From contig NZ_CP107904.1 of the NCBI RefSeq assembly GCF_036013975.1, positions 682,001-746,000 of the forward strand: a stretch of 64,000 nucleotides of DNA. Reading direction: 5' to 3'. This document shows positions 22,701 to 32,549 of this stretch, piece by piece (the first letter of the stretch is position 1; each line of letters begins with the position of its first letter). Made by a program: the position numbers and the translations under genes. Under the pieces are notes generated by a model. It saw nothing but the letters and a program-made list of their open reading frames with translations, ran no database searches and was not told the origin of the DNA. This stretch comes from Kitasatospora sp. NBC_00458 (GTDB lineage: Bacteria; Actinomycetota; Actinomycetes; Streptomycetales; Streptomycetaceae).

Positions 22701-25700
22701 CCGCCGACAGAGCCTCACCACCCACCAGCACATGCACCCCCCGCAACGACACCGCAGGCGCCTCCGCCAACAACCCCTCCCACAGACTCGGCGTCCCCTG
22801 CACCACCACCGGACCCACCCGATCCACCAACGCCGACAACGCCAACGGATCCCGCACCGTCCCCCGATCCGCCAACACCACCGTCGCCCCACGCACCAAC
22901 GGACCGAACAACTCCAGACCCGCGATGTCGAACGACACCGTCGTCACCGCCACCAACGAATCACCCGGCCCCAACCCCAACCGACCGTCCATCGCCGCAA
23001 GGAAGTTCGCAAACGCCCCGTGCGACACCACCACACCCTTCGGCCGACCCGTCGACCCCGACGTGTGGATCACATACGCCGCCGCCCCCGCATCCACCGG
23101 GGTGAACGGCGCAGGCTGCGCCGCGGCGATCTCGGCGGCGGCCGCCGGGTCGTCGAGCAGCAGCACCGGCACCCCTTCGGGTACGGCCCGCGCGGTCTCC
23201 CCGACCGCCACCGTGCACACCGGCGACGCATCCTGCGCCATGAACGCCAACCGCTCCGCCGGGAACCCCGGATCCAACGGCAGATACCCCGCCCCCGACC
23301 GCAACACCGCCACCATCGCCACCACCAGGTCCACCGACCGCGGCAACGCCAACCCCACAAAACACCCCGGACCCGCACCCCGACCCACCAGCACCGACGC
23401 CAACCGACCCGAACGCACCCCCAACTCCCGGTACGTCAACACCTCCTCACCCACCACCAACGCCACCGCATCCGGCACCTCCCGCACCCACCCCGCCAAC
23501 CGCTCCACCACCGAAACGGCAGGGCCGGTGGTGGCGGCGGCGTCGCCGAGGGCCAGCAGCCCGGCCAGTTCGGCGGGCTCCAGCAGCTCCAGGCCGTCGA
23601 CCCGCCTGCCGGGGTCGGCCACCACCTGCTCCAGGAGCCGCAGCAGCCGGCCGGAGAGCGCCTCGGCGGTCGACCGGTCGAAGAGGTCCGCCGAGTAGAA
23701 CAGCCGCAGGTCGAGATCGTCCCCGTGGGCGGTGTCGGCGAAGGTGAACTCCAGGTCGAAGCGGGCGGTGCCCGGGTCGAACAGCTCCATCCGGGCCGGG
23801 TGGCCGAACATCACCGAGGTGTCCAGCGTGACGGTGTTGTGCGACACCATGGTCTGGAAGAGCGGGTGGCGGCCGAGCGCGCGCGGCGGGTTGACGGTCT
23901 CGACGACCCGGCCGAACGGCACGTCGGCGTGGTCGAGCGCGGCCAGGTCGGCGGCGCGGACCCGCTCCAGCAGCTCGGCGAACGTCGGGTCGCCGGACAG
24001 GTCGGCCCGCAGCACCACCGTGTTGACGAAGAAGCCCACCAGCCCGTCCAACGCGGCCTCCCCGCCGCGCCCGGCGACCGGGGTGCCGAGCGGGACGTCG
24101 TCACCGCCGCCGAGCCGGTGCAGCAGCGCCGCCACCGCCGCGTGCGCCACCATGAACACACTGGTGCCGCTCTCCCGGGCCAGCCGGCGGACCGCGCCGG
24201 CCAGCGACCCGGGCAGCCGGCGGGTGACCAGACCCCCGCGGCCGCTCGGGACGGCCGGTCGGGGCCGGTCGGTGGGCAGCGCGATCTCCTCCGGCAGCCC
24301 GGCCAGCGCCGTCCGCCAGTGCGCGAGCCGGGGCGCCGGGTCCAGGCCGGCCTGCCAGAGCGCGAAGTCCGCGTACTGCAACGGGAGTTCGGCGAACGCG
24401 GGGGCCCGCCCGGCGATCCGCGCCGCGTACCCCGTCTGGAGGTCCGCCACCAGCGGCCCGCGGGAGGCCTCGTCGCCCGCGATGTGGTGCAGGGCCAGCA
24501 CGAGGGTCGCGGCCCCGGAGGGCTCCCGCAGCAGGGTGGCCCGCAGCGGCGGTTCGGCGGTCGGGTCGAAGCGGTGGGCGAGCGCGGCGGCGATCTCCCG
24601 GTCCACCCGGTCGGCCGGGACGTCGCGGACGGTCAGCGGCGCGGCCGCCGCCGTCTCGGCCGGGGTCAGCAGCCGCTGGAACGGCTCGCCGTCCCGCTCG
24701 CCGACGACGGTGCGCAGGCTCTCGTGACGGATCGTCAGATCGGCGAGAGCGGCCCCGAGGGCGGCCGCGTCGGGGGTCCCGTCGATCCGGGCGACGAAGG
24801 GGATGGTGTAGGTCGCACTCGGCCCCTCGACCTGGTACTGGAACCAGAGGCCGCGCTGCGCGGCGGAGAGCGGCAGCGGGTCGGGGCGGGGACCGGCCGT
24901 GAGGGCGGGCCGGTCGGTGGCGGTCCGCCCGGCCAGCCGGGCCGCGAGCGCGGCCGGGGTCGGGGCCTCGAAGACGTCGCGGATCGCCGCGTCGACGCCC
25001 AGGTGGCGCCGGACCCGGCCGGCGGCCCGGGCGGCGAGCAGCGAGTGGCCGCCGAGCGCGAAGAAGTCGTCGTCGGCGCCCACGGCGGGCAGGCCGAGCA
25101 CCTCGGCGAGGATGCCGCAGATCGCCGCCTCGGCGGGGGTGGCCGGGGGCCGTCCGGCCACGGCGGGCCGGTCGGGGGCCGGCAGCGCGCGCCGGTCGGT
25201 CTTGCCGTTGGCCGTCAGCGGCAGCGCCTCCAGCACCACGACCACCGACGGCACCATGTACTCGGGCAGCACCGCCGCCAGCGCCCGGCGCAGCTCCTCG
25301 GGGGACGGCGGCGCGGCCGCCTCGGCGGAACCGGCACCGGATCCGCCTGCGCTGTCGGATGCGGGCGCGGGTGCGGGTGTGGCTGCGGTGACGTACCCGA
25401 CCAGCTGCTGCCGGCCCGGCTCGTCCTCGCGCACCAGCGCCACCGCCCGACCGACACCCGGCAGCGCCGCCAACGCGGCCTCCACCTCACCGAGTTCGAT
25501 CCGGAACCCGCGCAGCTTCACCTGGTCGTCCGTCCGCCCCAGGTACTCCAGCGCACCGTCCGCACGCCGCCGCACGAGGTCCCCCGTCCGGTACATCCGG
25601 CCGCCCGGCGGACCGAACGGGTCCGCCACGAACCGGCCCGCCGTCAGGCCGGGCCGCCCGAGGTAGCCGCGCGCCAGCTGCTCCCCGGCGAGGTACAGCT

Positions 25701-28086
25701 CACCCGGTACGCCCGCCGGGACCGGCTGGAGGGCGCCGTCCAGGACGAGGGCGCGGACCTGCGGGAAGGGGGTGCCGATGGCGGGGACGCCCCGGTGGCC
25801 GGCCGACAGCTCCGCCGCCGTCGCCCACACCGTCACCTCCGTCGGCCCGTACACGTTCGTCACCCGCCCACACACCCCAACCAACCGCTCCGCCAACCCC
25901 GCCGACAGAGCCTCACCACCCACCAGCACATGCACCCCCCGCAACGACACCGCAGGCGCCTCCGCCAACAACCCCTCCCACAGACTCGGCGTCCCCTGCA
26001 CCACCACCGGACCCACCCGATCCACCAACACCGACAACGCCAACGGATCCCGCACCGTCCCCCGATCCGCCAACACCACCGTCGCCCCACACACCAACGG
26101 ACCGAACAACTCCAGACCCGCGATGTCGAACGACACCGTCGTCACCGCCACCAACGAATCACCCGGCCCCAACCCCAACCGACCGTCCATCGCCGCAAGG
26201 AAGTTCGCAAACGCCCCGTGCGACACCACCACACCCTTCGGCCGACCCGTCGACCCCGACGTGTGGATCACATACGCCGCCGCCCCCGCATCCACCGGCA
26301 CACCGTCCAACGGCTCCGCGGACTCCACCTCACGGGCCGTCTCCGGATCGTCCAGCACCAACACCGGCAACCCGGCCGGCAGCACCCCGACGGTCTCCCC
26401 GACCGCCACCGTGCACACCGGCGACGCGTCCTGCGCCATGAACGCCAACCGCTCCGCCGGGAACCCCGGATCCAACGGCAGATACCCCGCCCCCGACCGC
26501 AACACCGCCACCATCGCCACCACCAGGTCCACCGACCGCGGCAACGCCAACCCCACAAAACACCCCGGACCCGCACCCCGACCCACCAGCACCGACGCCA
26601 ACCGACCCGAACGCACCCCCAACTCCCGGTACGTCAACACCTCCTCCCCCACCACCAACGCCACCGCATCCGGCACCTCCCGCACCCACCCCGCCAACCG
26701 CTCCACCACCGGAGCGGTCCGCACGGGGACCCCGGCGTCCGGGAGCGCGAGGGCCTCGCGGCGCCGCTCGGCGGTCAGCAGCGGGAGCCGTCCCACCGCA
26801 GGACCGGACCCGTCGGCGGCGGCGAGCGAGCGCAGCAGGGTGAGGAACTCCGCGCACCGCTCCGCGAGTTCGTCCTCCCGGTAGGTCCGCGGGTTGGCGT
26901 CGAGCTCGAACCGGACGCGGCTGCCGCCGTCCAGGTAGACCGAGAGGGTGAGGTCGTCCACCGGCCCGGCGGCGAGGTTGCGGGCGGTGCCGGGGGCGCC
27001 GTCGAAGTCGAGCTGGTAGTCGAACGCCTTGATGTTGACCATCGGACCGAACAGGCCGTGACGGCGCCCGGCCGGGTCGAGGTCGCGCCGGATCTCCTCC
27101 GCGCGGTGGTTCTGGTGCCGGCGCAGGTCGCGCACCCTGCGGACCACCTGGGCCACCAGGTCGCCGAAGGCCGTGCCGGGGGCGACGGACAGCCGCAGCG
27201 GCAGGACGTTCACCTTCATCGCGGGCACGGTGAGCGCCACCGAGCCGAGGCGCGTCATCGCGGGCAGGGCCAGCACGACGTCCCCGGCGCCGGTCATCCG
27301 GTGCAGGTAGCCGGCGAAGGCCGCGGTGAGCACGTCCGCCCAGGTGGCGCGGGCGGTGCGGGCGAGGGCCAGCAGCCCGTCGCTCTCCTCGGCGGTCAGG
27401 GTCGCGCCGGTGCGCAGGAAGTCCGGGGCGGCCGGGTGGCCTGCGCCCGCCAGCGGCGCGGGCTCGGGCCGGTCGGCCAGCCGCTCCGCCCAGTAGGCGC
27501 GGTCGGCGGTGCTGCGCTCGGAGTCCCGGTACGCGGCCTCCTCGTCGAGCAGGTCGGCCAGCCGGCCGGGGGCCGCGGGCGGCGGCTCCTCGCCGCGGGC
27601 CAGCGCGGTGTGCAGTTCGGCGGTGCGCCGGGCGACCAGGGTGAAGCCGTAGGCGTCGAGCGCGATGTGGTGGACGCGCTGGTACCAGAGCACCCGGTCG
27701 TCGGCGACGGTGTAGAGGGCGTAGCCGAAGAGCCGGTCGGCGGCCGGGTCCACCGGGCGGGTGAGGTCGGCGCGCATCAGCTCCAGGGCGGCGGCGTCCG
27801 GATCGGCCGCGGCGCGCAGGTCGGCCCGCTCCAGCGGCCAGTCGGTCTGCGGGGCGGGTTCCTGGTACGGGGCGCCGTCCTCCTCGCCGAAGCGCATCCC
27901 GAGCGCCTCGGCCTCGCCGACCGCGCGGCGCAGTGCCGTCTCGAAGACCTCCTGGTCGAACCGCCCCCGGATCTCCACGTACTGGCCCACGTTGTACGCG
28001 GTGTTGCCGGGTTCGAGTCGCTGCCCGTACCAGACTCCGGTCTGGGCTCCGGTGAGCGGGAGGCGGCTCTGGGGGCGGTCGTTCAT
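13714..28086 (-). CDS. NRPS, four modules ending in epimerase (C-A-T-C-A-T-C-A-T-C-A-T-E)
   Basis: About 4790 aa. The first C domain (HHIALDAYG, about residue 141) resembles EntF/DhbF starter condensation domains that accept an aryl group from a carrier protein. A domains lie near residues 613, 1676, 2751 and 3840, T domains near 1010, 2053, 3133 and 4238, and later C motifs ([27 protein letters not shown]) near 1200, 2248 and 3321. The epimerase at about 4430-4760 has [25 protein letters not shown] and LWNYLGR. Pocket codes by eye: DILQLGVVWK (Gly) twice, DSEDLGYVDK (acidic pocket, basic substrate likely), DVWHVSLVDK (Ser, epimerised to D). The ATG at 28086 follows AGGAG and starts the homology. 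The short tail after the epimerase (to MWKDQR) is a likely docking element for the next NRPS. Two A domains share near-identical DNA. Confidence 0.93.
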   Translation of the reverse strand: MNDRPQSRLPLTGAQTGVWYGQRLEPGNTAYNVGQYVEIRGRFDQEVFETALRRAVGEAEALGMRFGEEDGAPYQEPAPQTDWPLERADLRAAADPDAAALELMRADLTRPVDPAADRLFGYALYTVADDRVLWYQRVHHIALDAYGFTLVARRTAELHTALARGEEPPPAAPGRLADLLDEEAAYRDSERSTADRAYWAERLADRPEPAPLAGAGHPAAPDFLRTGATLTAEESDGLLALARTARATWADVLTAAFAGYLHRMTGAGDVVLALPAMTRLGSVALTVPAMKVNVLPLRLSVAPGTAFGDLVAQVVRRVRDLRRHQNHRAEEIRRDLDPAGRRHGLFGPMVNIKAFDYQLDFDGAPGTARNLAAGPVDDLTLSVYLDGGSRVRFELDANPRTYREDELAERCAEFLTLLRSLAAADGSGPAVGRLPLLTAERRREALALPDAGVPVRTAPVVERLAGWVREVPDAVALVVGEEVLTYRELGVRSGRLASVLVGRGAGPGCFVGLALPRSVDLVVAMVAVLRSGAGYLPLDPGFPAERLAFMAQDASPVCTVAVGETVGVLPAGLPVLVLDDPETAREVESAEPLDGVPVDAGAAAYVIHTSGSTGRPKGVVVSHGAFANFLAAMDGRLGLGPGDSLVAVTTVSFDIAGLELFGPLVCGATVVLADRGTVRDPLALSVLVDRVGPVVVQGTPSLWEGLLAEAPAVSLRGVHVLVGGEALSAGLAERLVGVCGRVTNVYGPTEVTVWATAAELSAGHRGVPAIGTPFPQVRALVLDGALQPVPAGVPGELYLAGEQLARGYLGRPGLTAGRFVADPFGPPGGRMYRTGDLVRRRADGALEYLGRTDDQVKLRGFRIELGEVEAALAALPGVGRAVALVREDEPGRQQLVGYVTAATPAPAPASDSAGGSGAGSAEAAAPPSPEELRRALAAVLPEYMVPSVVVVLEALPLTANGKTDRRALPAPDRPAVAGRPPATPAEAAICGILAEVLGLPAVGADDDFFALGGHSLLAARAAGRVRRHLGVDAAIRDVFEAPTPAALAARLAGRTATDRPALTAGPRPDPLPLSAAQRGLWFQYQVEGPSATYTIPFVARIDGTPDAAALGAALADLTIRHESLRTVVGERDGEPFQRLLTPAETAAAAPLTVRDVPADRVDREIAAALAHRFDPTAEPPLRATLLREPSGAATLVLALHHIAGDEASRGPLVADLQTGYAARIAGRAPAFAELPLQYADFALWQAGLDPAPRLAHWRTALAGLPEEIALPTDRPRPAVPSGRGGLVTRRLPGSLAGAVRRLARESGTSVFMVAHAAVAALLHRLGGGDDVPLGTPVAGRGGEAALDGLVGFFVNTVVLRADLSGDPTFAELLERVRAADLAALDHADVPFGRVVETVNPPRALGRHPLFQTMVSHNTVTLDTSVMFGHPARMELFDPGTARFDLEFTFADTAHGDDLDLRLFYSADLFDRSTAEALSGRLLRLLEQVVADPGRRVDGLELLEPAELAGLLALGDAAATTGPAVSVVERLAGWVREVPDAVALVVGEEVLTYRELGVRSGRLASVLVGRGAGPGCFVGLALPRSVDLVVAMVAVLRSGAGYLPLDPGFPAERLAFMAQDASPVCTVAVGETARAVPEGVPVLLLDDPAAAAEIAAAQPAPFTPVDAGAAAYVIHTSGSTGRPKGVVVSHGAFANFLAAMDGRLGLGPGDSLVAVTTVSFDIAGLELFGPLVRGATVVLADRGTVRDPLALSALVDRVGPVVVQGTPSLWEGLLAEAPAVSLRGVHVLVGGEALSAGLAERLAGVCGRVTNVYGPTEVTVWATAAELSAGHRGVPAIGTPLDNTRAHVLDARLRPVPSGVPGELYLAGVQLARGYLNRAALTAERFTADPFGPPGGRMYRTGDLARRRADGALEYLGRTDDQVKLRGFRIELGEVEAALAALPGVGRAVALVREDEPGRQQLVGYVTGAVDPEELRRALAAVLPEYMVPSVVVVLESLPLTANGKTDRRALPAPDRPAAAGRPPATPTEHAVCAAFAEVLGLSGAGAEDGFFALGGHSLLAARAAARIRAALGVPVAVRDVFEAPTPAALAARLAGRTAVERPALTAGPRPDRLPLSAGQRRLWFLDQLEGPGTAYHLPLALRIDDADGRRLDAAALADAVADLTARHESLRTVFEVLDGESYQRVLTPAEAAAAAPLTVRDVPGDLVAAAREEAARPFDLAVEPPLRATLLCAPDGGRILVLLLHHIAADEASFAPLVADLQAGYAARLAGRAPEFAELPVQYPDFALWQAGLDPAPQLAHWRTALAGLPEEVPLPADRPRPAVPSGRGDTVGFAVPADVTARLRALAAAHGATPFMAVHAAVAALLHRLGGGDDVPLGTPVAGRGGEAALDGLVGFFVNTVVLRADLSGDPTFAELLERVRAADLAALDHADVPFDRVVEELAPPRSPGRHPLFQTMVALEEAGPDTSRLFGLATEQVAVDPGAAKFDLDVVLRPARTVSTSTGGTSTVGTSTDDPARDDLPPGDPAEGGLVGGIRYATDLFDRATVQTLAARLVRLLTLVTADPATPVGRLDLLSPGEHAELDRWNATGRARPATTAAEEFAARAAATPGATAVVAGAERLTFRELDDRADRIARLLLADGAGPGTLTALALPRTADAVAAALAVLRLGGGFLPLDLGLPAERLAHMLADAAPGTVLTTGAGARLLPPGTPAVLLDDPATAAALAAGPTGPVHLPADPAQVCYVVYTSGSTGRPKGVVLTHGGLDNLFHDHDRTLYRPVAAGLGRRVRALHTASFSFDSSWEQLLWLVAGHELHLLDDTVRRDAEAVVGYCAEHRIDALDVTPSYARQLLDAGLLAGAHRPPVLLLGGEGVPPDLWDELRGHPDVRVVNYYGPTEATVDALVAEAADAAGPVIGRPLDNTRAHVLDARLRPVPAGVPGELYLAGVQLARGYLNRAALTAERFTADPFGPPGGRMYRTGDLARRRADGALEYLGRTDDQVKLRGFRIELGEVEAALARQPGVGAAAALVREDTPGHRRLVGYATGAADPAALRRALAASLPDYLVPAAVVVLPQLPTTANGKLDRAALPAPAGPAVPLSRPPRDTREELLCGAFATVLDLPEVGPEDDFFALGGHSLLATRLAGRIRAVLRTDTAVRDVFAAPTPAALAARLAERAGTDRPEPAAGPRPEHPPLSPGQLGLWLLDQVQDSGAAYHVPIAVRLTGALDPGALAAALADVAARHESLRTVVREHDGEPYQHVLAPGARPVPLTVLPVGGEGLDATLRTLLAPPFDLAAEPPFRAHLLRAAEREHVLLLTLHHIAGDEESTAPLLADLDTAYAARRAGRAPEFDELPLQYADFARWQGELLARVGDRQREYWTRALAGAPEEVALPADRSRPVRPTHRGAVALFELPADTTAALAALARAHGATLFMAVHALVATLLHRLGAGEDIVVGAPVSARTDAALQGQIGYHLNTLALRTDLSGTPDFGTLLERVRDADLAAFDHADLPFEQVVRAVAPTRTAGRHPLFQTMVTFHSAAPAPARLLGAAAAELLVDTGGAKFDLEVAAGPAADGSGRLDGGVRYSRDRFDDATARTLADRLVRLAEQAVADPARPLADLDPMADGERALALYGPEPTDRPAGPGDPATLPALVAAGARPGAAGPAVLTDGAELSRAAFDDRADRLARLLIARGVGPESVVAVALPRSADLLVAVHAVVRAGGAYLPLDLDHPAERLRHLLGTARPVCVLTDPGSAGRLPAGAPGAPATPDAPATPGAPATPGAPATEGPTVVLLGDPGTEAALAALPAGPVTDRDRLAPLDPDHPAYVIFTSGSTGLPKGVQVSHAAIVNRLRWMQDAYPLGGDDRVLHKTPAGFDVSVWELFWPFAAGVPVVVARPDGHRDPGYLADLVRRHRATVAHFVPSMLAAFLADRRLAECPSLRRVVCSGEALPVDLAERFRASAAGREVALENLYGPTEAAVDVTAEHVAAEHARPGAGRPGDGVPIGRPVWNTGVRVLDARLRPVPLGTPGELYLTGVQLARGYLNRAALTAERFTADPYGPPGSRMYRTGDLARRTADGRVHYLGRTDDQVKLRGLRIELGEVEAVLGTLPGVAQAAAAVRESGSGGARLIGYVVPVPGAEPDARHLRKLAAERLPAYMVPAPVVLLDALPLSVNGKLDRRALPAPPAGPATAPATERAATDPATADPAAVLARVMAEALGLPAVDPHADFFELGGDSIVSIRLVSLARKAGLTLTARQVFEAPTPARLAGLAAPAAPAAGTARGGPRPHDDGTGPLPLPPIAHWLAERGGPVDRIAQTRLVLLPPGVRTPDLAAALQALLDRHAGLRQVLHRPAPGVWSAVAAPPGAVTAADHLRARPADGLDEAALRALVTAESAAAVGRLSPGDGRLLEAVHLDTGPGEAGRLLLTAHHLAVDEVSWGILLDDLRTAWQDAAAGRPPVLEPVATSLRAWTEHLLAEAHSPRRTAELDHWLAAGAAGEGRRPLASRPLDPALDTAATARPFTVTLSAERTAPLLDAVPGAVHGTVNDVLLTALALAAARLDPGRAAGGLPVELEGHGREQDLLPGADLSRTVGWLTSLHPVRLAAGPVDPAAALSGGEDAGRALKAVKEQLRAVPAGGIGAGLLRYANAATARRFDPADRPEVLWNYLGRRTHTPGTAWGPAPEADALDVGPDPGSPLSHPLEIVARIDPGPDGPRLVADWIPAAGALPETTARALAEAWTTALDGLAAWAGAAGAGGHTPSDLDLISLDQDQIAMLEQMWKDQR
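16724..16793 (-). repeat. 18-bp tandem repeats inside the serine adenylation domain
   Basis: About four copies of an 18-bp unit (gcgggtgcgccgggggta and variants), encoding APATPG hexapeptides, inserted in a surface-loop position of the fourth adenylation domain of the larger NRPS, before the TSGSTG motif. Reading frame is kept. Confidence 0.85.
22573..23513 (-). repeat. Near-identical adenylation-domain repeat, copy 1
   Basis: This 941-bp segment of the second adenylation domain matches 25771-26711 at a constant offset of 3198 bp, except for an internal divergent patch around 23100-23205. It encodes the substrate-binding core and N-terminal part of a glycine-type A domain. Both copies use codons such as GGG, GTT and TTG much more often than the flanking C/G-ending DNA, visible on the plus strand as runs of CCC and AAC. 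Confidence 0.9.
25771..26711 (-). repeat. Near-identical adenylation-domain repeat, copy 2
   Basis: Partner of 22573-23513, in the first adenylation domain of the same NRPS. Here the unusual codon use continues through the internal patch where copy 1 differs, so this copy looks like the intact donor and copy 1 a conversion product with a retained island of local sequence. That direction is an inference. Confidence 0.88.
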
Positions 28087-28161
28087 GGTGGCGGTGCTCC
28101 TGGGTCTGGGACTGGGCGGGCGGGTCCGGCCGGTTCGGGCACCGGCCGGACCCACGGCGGG

Positions 28162-29178
28162 TCAGAGCGTCTTGAGGATCTGTTCCAGCTGGTCGAGGAT
28201 CCGGTCGGCCTCGGGGTAGCGGCTGGTGAAGAACGCCGGGACGGGGTGGACCTGCTGGGCCTTGGCCGCCTTGAGGGCCTTCCAGTTGGTCTGGTTCATC
28301 AGGTCGGTGGTCTCGGCGGAGGGCTTGCCGCCGGCCTCGTCGCCGTCCACGAGGATCACGTCGGCGCCGTCGAGCTTGCCGATCTCCTCGAAGGAGAGGT
28401 CGGCCCAGGCGTCCTCGAAGCCGACGCCCGGCAGGGCGGCGAACCTGCCCCCGGCGTCCTTGACGACCAGGCCGAGCCAGGACTTGCCGTCGTAGGCGGA
28501 GAACTTGCCGGACTCGCCGGAGTTGACGATCGCCCAGTCGGTCTTCGCCAGCTTGTCGGCGTAGGTGCTCTTGATCCGGGCGGCCTTCTCCTCGTACGCC
28601 TTCTTCACCTTGAGACCGGCCTCGGGCCGGCCGGCGGCGTCGGTGACCTTGAGGGTGGTGGCGAGCAGCTCGTCCGGGTTGCCGATGCCGAAGGAGACCA
28701 CGGGGGCGATCGGCTTCAGCTTGTCGATCTGGAACTGGACCCGCTTGGGGGCGGAGATGATGATCAGGTCGGGGGTGAGCGAGGCGATCTTCTCGAAGTT
28801 CAGCTCGTTGCCCTCGCCGACCAGCGGGATCTCCTTGACCTTGGCCTTCTGCTCGGCGGAGAGCGCGGCGTCGTCGATCGAGGTGACGCCGACCATCGGG
28901 ATCCCGGAGTCCAGCAGCCAGGCGGCGGCGTAGGAGAGGCCGATGATCCGCTTGGGCTTCGCGGGGACGGTCACGTCGCCGTCGGGCGTGGAGACGACCC
29001 GGGTGGCGTTCGCCGACGCGGAGGACCCCTTGGTGTCGGAGGCGCTGCCGTCGGAGCTGGTGGTGCAGGCCGCGGCACCGGCGATGAGGACGGTGGTGAG
29101 GAGGGCGGCGAGCAGCCCGCGCGGCCCGCGGGCGCCTCTCTGCCGGGAGTTGTCGGGGCTTGCGATGTGACGGGTCAC
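28162..29178 (-). CDS. Ferric-siderophore ABC transporter substrate-binding lipoprotein
   Basis: About 338 aa. A basic N-terminus and hydrophobic stretch end in AGAAAC, a lipoprotein cleavage site placing the mature protein on the outer face of the membrane. The body is a FepB/FhuD-type helical-backbone binding protein: PKRIIGLSYAAAWLLDSGIPMVGV, then EKIASLTPDLIII, and a C-terminal lobe with ADVILVD. The GTG at 29178 has GAAAGG upstream and starts just before the signal peptide. It lies 75 bp upstream of the larger NRPS on the same strand, and would capture the ferric siderophore for the FecCD permeases at 3-5 kb. Confidence 0.9.
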   Translation of the reverse strand: MTRHIASPDNSRQRGARGPRGLLAALLTTVLIAGAAACTTSSDGSASDTKGSSASANATRVVSTPDGDVTVPAKPKRIIGLSYAAAWLLDSGIPMVGVTSIDDAALSAEQKAKVKEIPLVGEGNELNFEKIASLTPDLIIISAPKRVQFQIDKLKPIAPVVSFGIGNPDELLATTLKVTDAAGRPEAGLKVKKAYEEKAARIKSTYADKLAKTDWAIVNSGESGKFSAYDGKSWLGLVVKDAGGRFAALPGVGFEDAWADLSFEEIGKLDGADVILVDGDEAGGKPSAETTDLMNQTNWKALKAAKAQQVHPVPAFFTSRYPEADRILDQLEQILKTL

Positions 29179-29354
29179 CTGTGGTGCCTTTCCGGTTTCT
29201 TCGGGTGGGGCGGCGGGCCGTAAGGGGTACGGGGCCGCCGGGTTCGGGTCCCTCGGCCCCTGGGGCCGGGTGCTCGGGGGGAGTGATGCCGCGGAGCGGG
29301 ACGGGTCGGGCGTGGCGTGGCGTGGCGGGTCGGGTCGGGTCGGGGTGTCGCGGG

Positions 29355-30761
29355 TCAGGGCGCGGCGGGCGACGGGGCGGGCGACGGGGCGGCCGGGGCC
29401 TGGGCGGCGGCTCCGTCCGCCTCGCCGGGCTCGCCGCCCTGGCCGTTCCCGCTCCCCTGGCCGTTCCCGCTCCCCTCGTCGCCGGAGTCGTCCTCGTCCT
29501 CCTCGTCGGGGAGCGTGGCCCGGCGCAGGCCGGGCACGGCGAGGGCGACCACGACCGCCGCCAGGGCGCAGACCAGCCCGTTCACCAGGGCCGCCCCGCC
29601 CGGGTTGAACCACCGGGCGAGCAGGGCCACTTCGGCCTCGCCGCCGATCTCGCCGCTGGTCTGTTCGGCGGTGACGACGCTGACCATCCGGCCGCGCAAG
29701 CGGTCCGGGGTGTGGTGCTGGAGCAGCGCGTAGTCGAGGATCGCGGCGACGGTGCCGGCGGCACCGGCCACCGCCAGCGCCACGAAGGCCGGCACCACGG
29801 ACGGGCTGAGGCCGAAGGCGGCGACGGCCAGACCGGTCACCAGGACGGCGCCGAGCAGCACCGCCCCGGGGCGCCTGCTGCGGCCGACCCAGCCGCTGGT
29901 GGCGGAGGCGATGACGGCGCCGACGGCCGGAGCGGTGTAGAGCAGGCCGAGCATCAGCTCGCCGCCGCCGAAGCGCTTGTCGACGAGTTCGGGGAAGAGC
30001 ACGACGGGGACGCCGAACAGCGCCGTGGCACCGCCGAGCAGGAGCAGTCCGCCGACCACCCGGTGCTTCACCGCGTAGCGCAGCGCGACCAGCGGGGAGC
30101 CGTTGTCGGCGGCCGGCCCGCCCTCGGGGCCGTCGTCCGGGCCCTCGTCGTCCCGGACGGGCGGCAGCGGCCTGAGCCTGGTGACCAGCAGGGTGGTGAG
30201 CGCGGTGGTCACGGCGGTGACGGTGAAGGCCGTGCCGGGGCCGGACGCGGCGAGCAGCACACCGCCGAGGAAGGGCGCCGCCACCGAGCCGATCTCGGTG
30301 GTGAGCGAGAGCAGCGCTCCGGCGGCCGGGAGCTGGTCGCGCCGGACCAGCGTCGGGGCGACGGCCATCAGGGCGGTCACGCTGACACCGGAGGCGAGGC
30401 CGTCCCAGGCGACGCAGACGTAGATCGCCAAGAGGCTCGGCTCGGGCTGGAAGGCGTTGGCGGCGAGCCCGGCGAAGGCCAGGGCCGCGGCGCCCCGGGC
30501 CACGATGATCAGGCGGCGCCGGTCGGTGCGGTCGGCGAGGACTCCGCCGACCAGCGAGCCGACCAGCACGCTGACGCTCATGACCATGCTGACGGCGGCG
30601 ACGGTCAGCGTCGATCCGCTGAGGTCGTAGACCTGGGCCGCGAGGGCGACGGTGGCGACGCCGAGGCCGAAGAGGGAGACGGTCCGGGCGATGAAGACCG
30701 CGCGGAAGTCGCGGCTCGCCCGTAGTGGGGCGATGTCTATCAGCAGGTCGCGCAGGGACAC
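29355..30761 (-). CDS. MFS transporter, EntS-like siderophore exporter
   Basis: About 468 aa with twelve predicted helices. The opening (SRDFRAVFIARTVSLFGLGVATVALAAQVYDLSGS) and the conserved loop between helices 2 and 3 (GGVLADRTDRRRLI) resemble the EntS enterobactin exporter family of the major facilitator superfamily. The GTG start at 30761 is preceded by AGGAG; the frame upstream is repetitive Pro/Arg/Ala and is not counted. The C-terminus is a Gly/Glu/Ala-rich cytoplasmic tail of about 50 residues. Position between the antiporter and binding-protein genes, same strand as the NRPSs, supports a role in secreting the finished siderophore. Confidence 0.87.
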   Translation of the reverse strand: MSLRDLLIDIAPLRASRDFRAVFIARTVSLFGLGVATVALAAQVYDLSGSTLTVAAVSMVMSVSVLVGSLVGGVLADRTDRRRLIIVARGAAALAFAGLAANAFQPEPSLLAIYVCVAWDGLASGVSVTALMAVAPTLVRRDQLPAAGALLSLTTEIGSVAAPFLGGVLLAASGPGTAFTVTAVTTALTTLLVTRLRPLPPVRDDEGPDDGPEGGPAADNGSPLVALRYAVKHRVVGGLLLLGGATALFGVPVVLFPELVDKRFGGGELMLGLLYTAPAVGAVIASATSGWVGRSRRPGAVLLGAVLVTGLAVAAFGLSPSVVPAFVALAVAGAAGTVAAILDYALLQHHTPDRLRGRMVSVVTAEQTSGEIGGEAEVALLARWFNPGGAALVNGLVCALAAVVVALAVPGLRRATLPDEEDEDDSGDEGSGNGQGSGNGQGGEPGEADGAAAQAPAAPSPAPSPAAP

Positions 30762-30802
30762 TCGGGGACTCCTGGGAGGGGCGGAACGGACCGCGGCGGG
30801 GC

Positions 30803-30847
30803 GGGGCACGGCAGGACGGGGCACGGCGGGGCGGGGCACGGCGGCGG
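30803..30847. repeat. 15-bp-period tandem repeat in the intergenic spacer
   Basis: Three copies of ggggcacggc spaced 15 bp apart in the gap between the antiporter and exporter genes. It lies about 40 bp upstream of the exporter start; nothing recognisable as an operator. Confidence 0.6.
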
Positions 30848-30986
30848 GCGGGCGGGAAGCCGAGCGCGGCGTCGCGGGCGCGGACGCGGTCGTCGGGGTC
30901 CGTCGCGGTCGGTCGCGGTCCCCGTCGGAATGACCGGGGGCGGTATGTCGGGGGCGGGACGGTCGGGGCGGGGCCACGGCCCCGGG

Positions 30987-32336
30987 TCAGCGGGCCGCCC
31001 GGACCCGTTCGGGCGTCCCGGCCCGCGGGACGACGGGCCGGAGCGCCTCGCCGGGCGGCGGTGCGACCGCCCGCAGCAGGGGTCCGGTGGCGGCGGTGGT
31101 CAACAGGGCCATCAGCACGATCACCGTGTAGCCGGTCTCACTCAGCACCCCGGCGGAGAGACCCACCGAGGCGACCACCACCTCCACCGCGCCCCGGCAG
31201 TTCAGGCCCACCGCGACGGCGAGGCCCTGACGCCGGGGCAGTCTTGCGAGCCGCGCGCCCCCGTACGCGCCGGCCACCTTGCAGCCGATCGCCACCGCCA
31301 GGTAGCCGGCCGCCCAGAGCAGCGACTCGGCACCGCCCAGGACGGTGAGGTCCATCCTCAGTCCGGCGACCGCGAAGAAGACCGGCGCCAGCAGGACGAG
31401 CGTGACCGGCTCCAACTGGGCACGCAGGCGCGGCCGGTAGTGCCGCGACCGCCCGATCAGCAGGCCCGCCGCGAAGGCGCCGAGCAGGCCGTCGGAGCCG
31501 GCCGCGTCGGCGGCCACCGCGAGCACCAGGGCGAGCACGACGGCCACCAGGAGGTCCCCGGATCCGCCGGTCCCGGCCTCGCCGTCACCGGCGGGCCCCG
31601 GCTTCCGGTCCGACCGCCGCACCCGGGCGAGTGCGGCGTCGACCAGCCGCGGCGCGAGCAGCACGAGGGCCGCCGTCAGCAGGAGCAGGCCGGCCACCGG
31701 AGCCAGCAGCTCCCCGGCGTCGCCGCCGCCCGGTCCGGCGAGCACCGTCACCCCGGCGAGCGCCAGCCACCCCACCGCGTCCGAGACCAGCGCCACGGTG
31801 AGGATCATCTGGCCGAAGTCGGCCTTCAGGTAGCCGAGTTCCGTCAGCACGCGGGCGACCACGGGGATCGAGGAGATGCTGAGGGAGACGGCGACCAGCA
31901 GGACGAACGACGGCCGGCTCGCGGCCGCTCCGGCGAACGACGGCGGCAGCAGCACGGCGAGGCCGAGGCCCGCCACGAACGGCACCAGGACGGCGCCCGC
32001 GCCGATCAGCAGCGCCGGGCGGCCGAGCCGGCGGATCACGCCGAGGTCGGTGTCGAGACCGGTGAGCAGCAGCAGGAAGGCCGCACCGAGCCAGGCCACC
32101 GTGTTGATCGGCGCTCCGAGCAGGGTCTGGCCGGGGACGAGCCGGTGCTCGGCCGCGGGCCAGAGCACCCCGAGGACGGACGGTCCGAGCAGCACGCCCG
32201 CCGACAGCTGTCCGATCACCGCGGGCTGTCCCAGCCGGCGCGCGGCGGCACCGGCGAGGTGCGCCACCACGGTGATCACCAGCAGCTGTACCAGCATGGC
32301 CCACTGGGCCGCGTGGCCGAGGGAGGGAAGGCCCAC
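30987..32336 (-). CDS. Cation:proton antiporter (CPA2/KefB type)
   Basis: About 449 aa, a polytopic membrane protein with CPA2 family features: an early GQPAVIGQLSAGVLLGPSVLG helix, SLSISSIPVVARVL, and an internal NCRGAVEVVVASVGL segment typical of Na+(K+)/H+ exchangers. Related antiporters occur in several actinomycete NRPS clusters, notably glycopeptide ones, where they are thought to help export or pH/ion balance; the link here is inferred from position. The GTG at 32336 is preceded by GGGAG. A strong hairpin lies between it and the upstream halogenase gene, so it may be transcribed by read-through or from its own weak promoter. Confidence 0.85.
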   Translation of the reverse strand: MGLPSLGHAAQWAMLVQLLVITVVAHLAGAAARRLGQPAVIGQLSAGVLLGPSVLGVLWPAAEHRLVPGQTLLGAPINTVAWLGAAFLLLLTGLDTDLGVIRRLGRPALLIGAGAVLVPFVAGLGLAVLLPPSFAGAAASRPSFVLLVAVSLSISSIPVVARVLTELGYLKADFGQMILTVALVSDAVGWLALAGVTVLAGPGGGDAGELLAPVAGLLLLTAALVLLAPRLVDAALARVRRSDRKPGPAGDGEAGTGGSGDLLVAVVLALVLAVAADAAGSDGLLGAFAAGLLIGRSRHYRPRLRAQLEPVTLVLLAPVFFAVAGLRMDLTVLGGAESLLWAAGYLAVAIGCKVAGAYGGARLARLPRRQGLAVAVGLNCRGAVEVVVASVGLSAGVLSETGYTVIVLMALLTTAATGPLLRAVAPPPGEALRPVVPRAGTPERVRAAR

Positions 32337-32501
32337 GGGTCTCCCGACCTGCCTTTCGTGCTCGTCGTGGATCGGCCCGCACGGATCGTGCGGGCCCTGT
32401 CGTCGCGGGGTGCGCGCGGGATGCACCCGGGGTGCGCGGGCGCGGGCGGCGGGTGCCGCCGGGCCGGTACCGGCCGGGCCGCCGACCGGTACCGGCGGGT
32501 G

Positions 32502-32543
32502 CCGGCCGCCGGGCGGGCGTGGCGGTGCCCGCCCGGCGGCCGG
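32502..32543 (-). terminator. Hairpin after the halogenase gene
   Basis: 17-bp perfect inverted repeat (32502-32518 and 32527-32543) with an 8-nt loop, beginning 7 nt past the halogenase stop. It could end or attenuate transcription before the antiporter-exporter-NRPS genes. A shorter GGCCGGTACCGGCC palindrome sits at 32462-32475. Confidence 0.7.
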
Positions 32544-32549
32544 GGTCCG

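Noticed and set aside
13795..29223. A plus-strand open frame of about 5,100 codons opposite the NRPS genes
   Set aside because: It mirrors the codon bias of the real minus-strand NRPS, reads Gly/Arg/Val/Gln-rich nonsense and has no domain. It is an antisense shadow.
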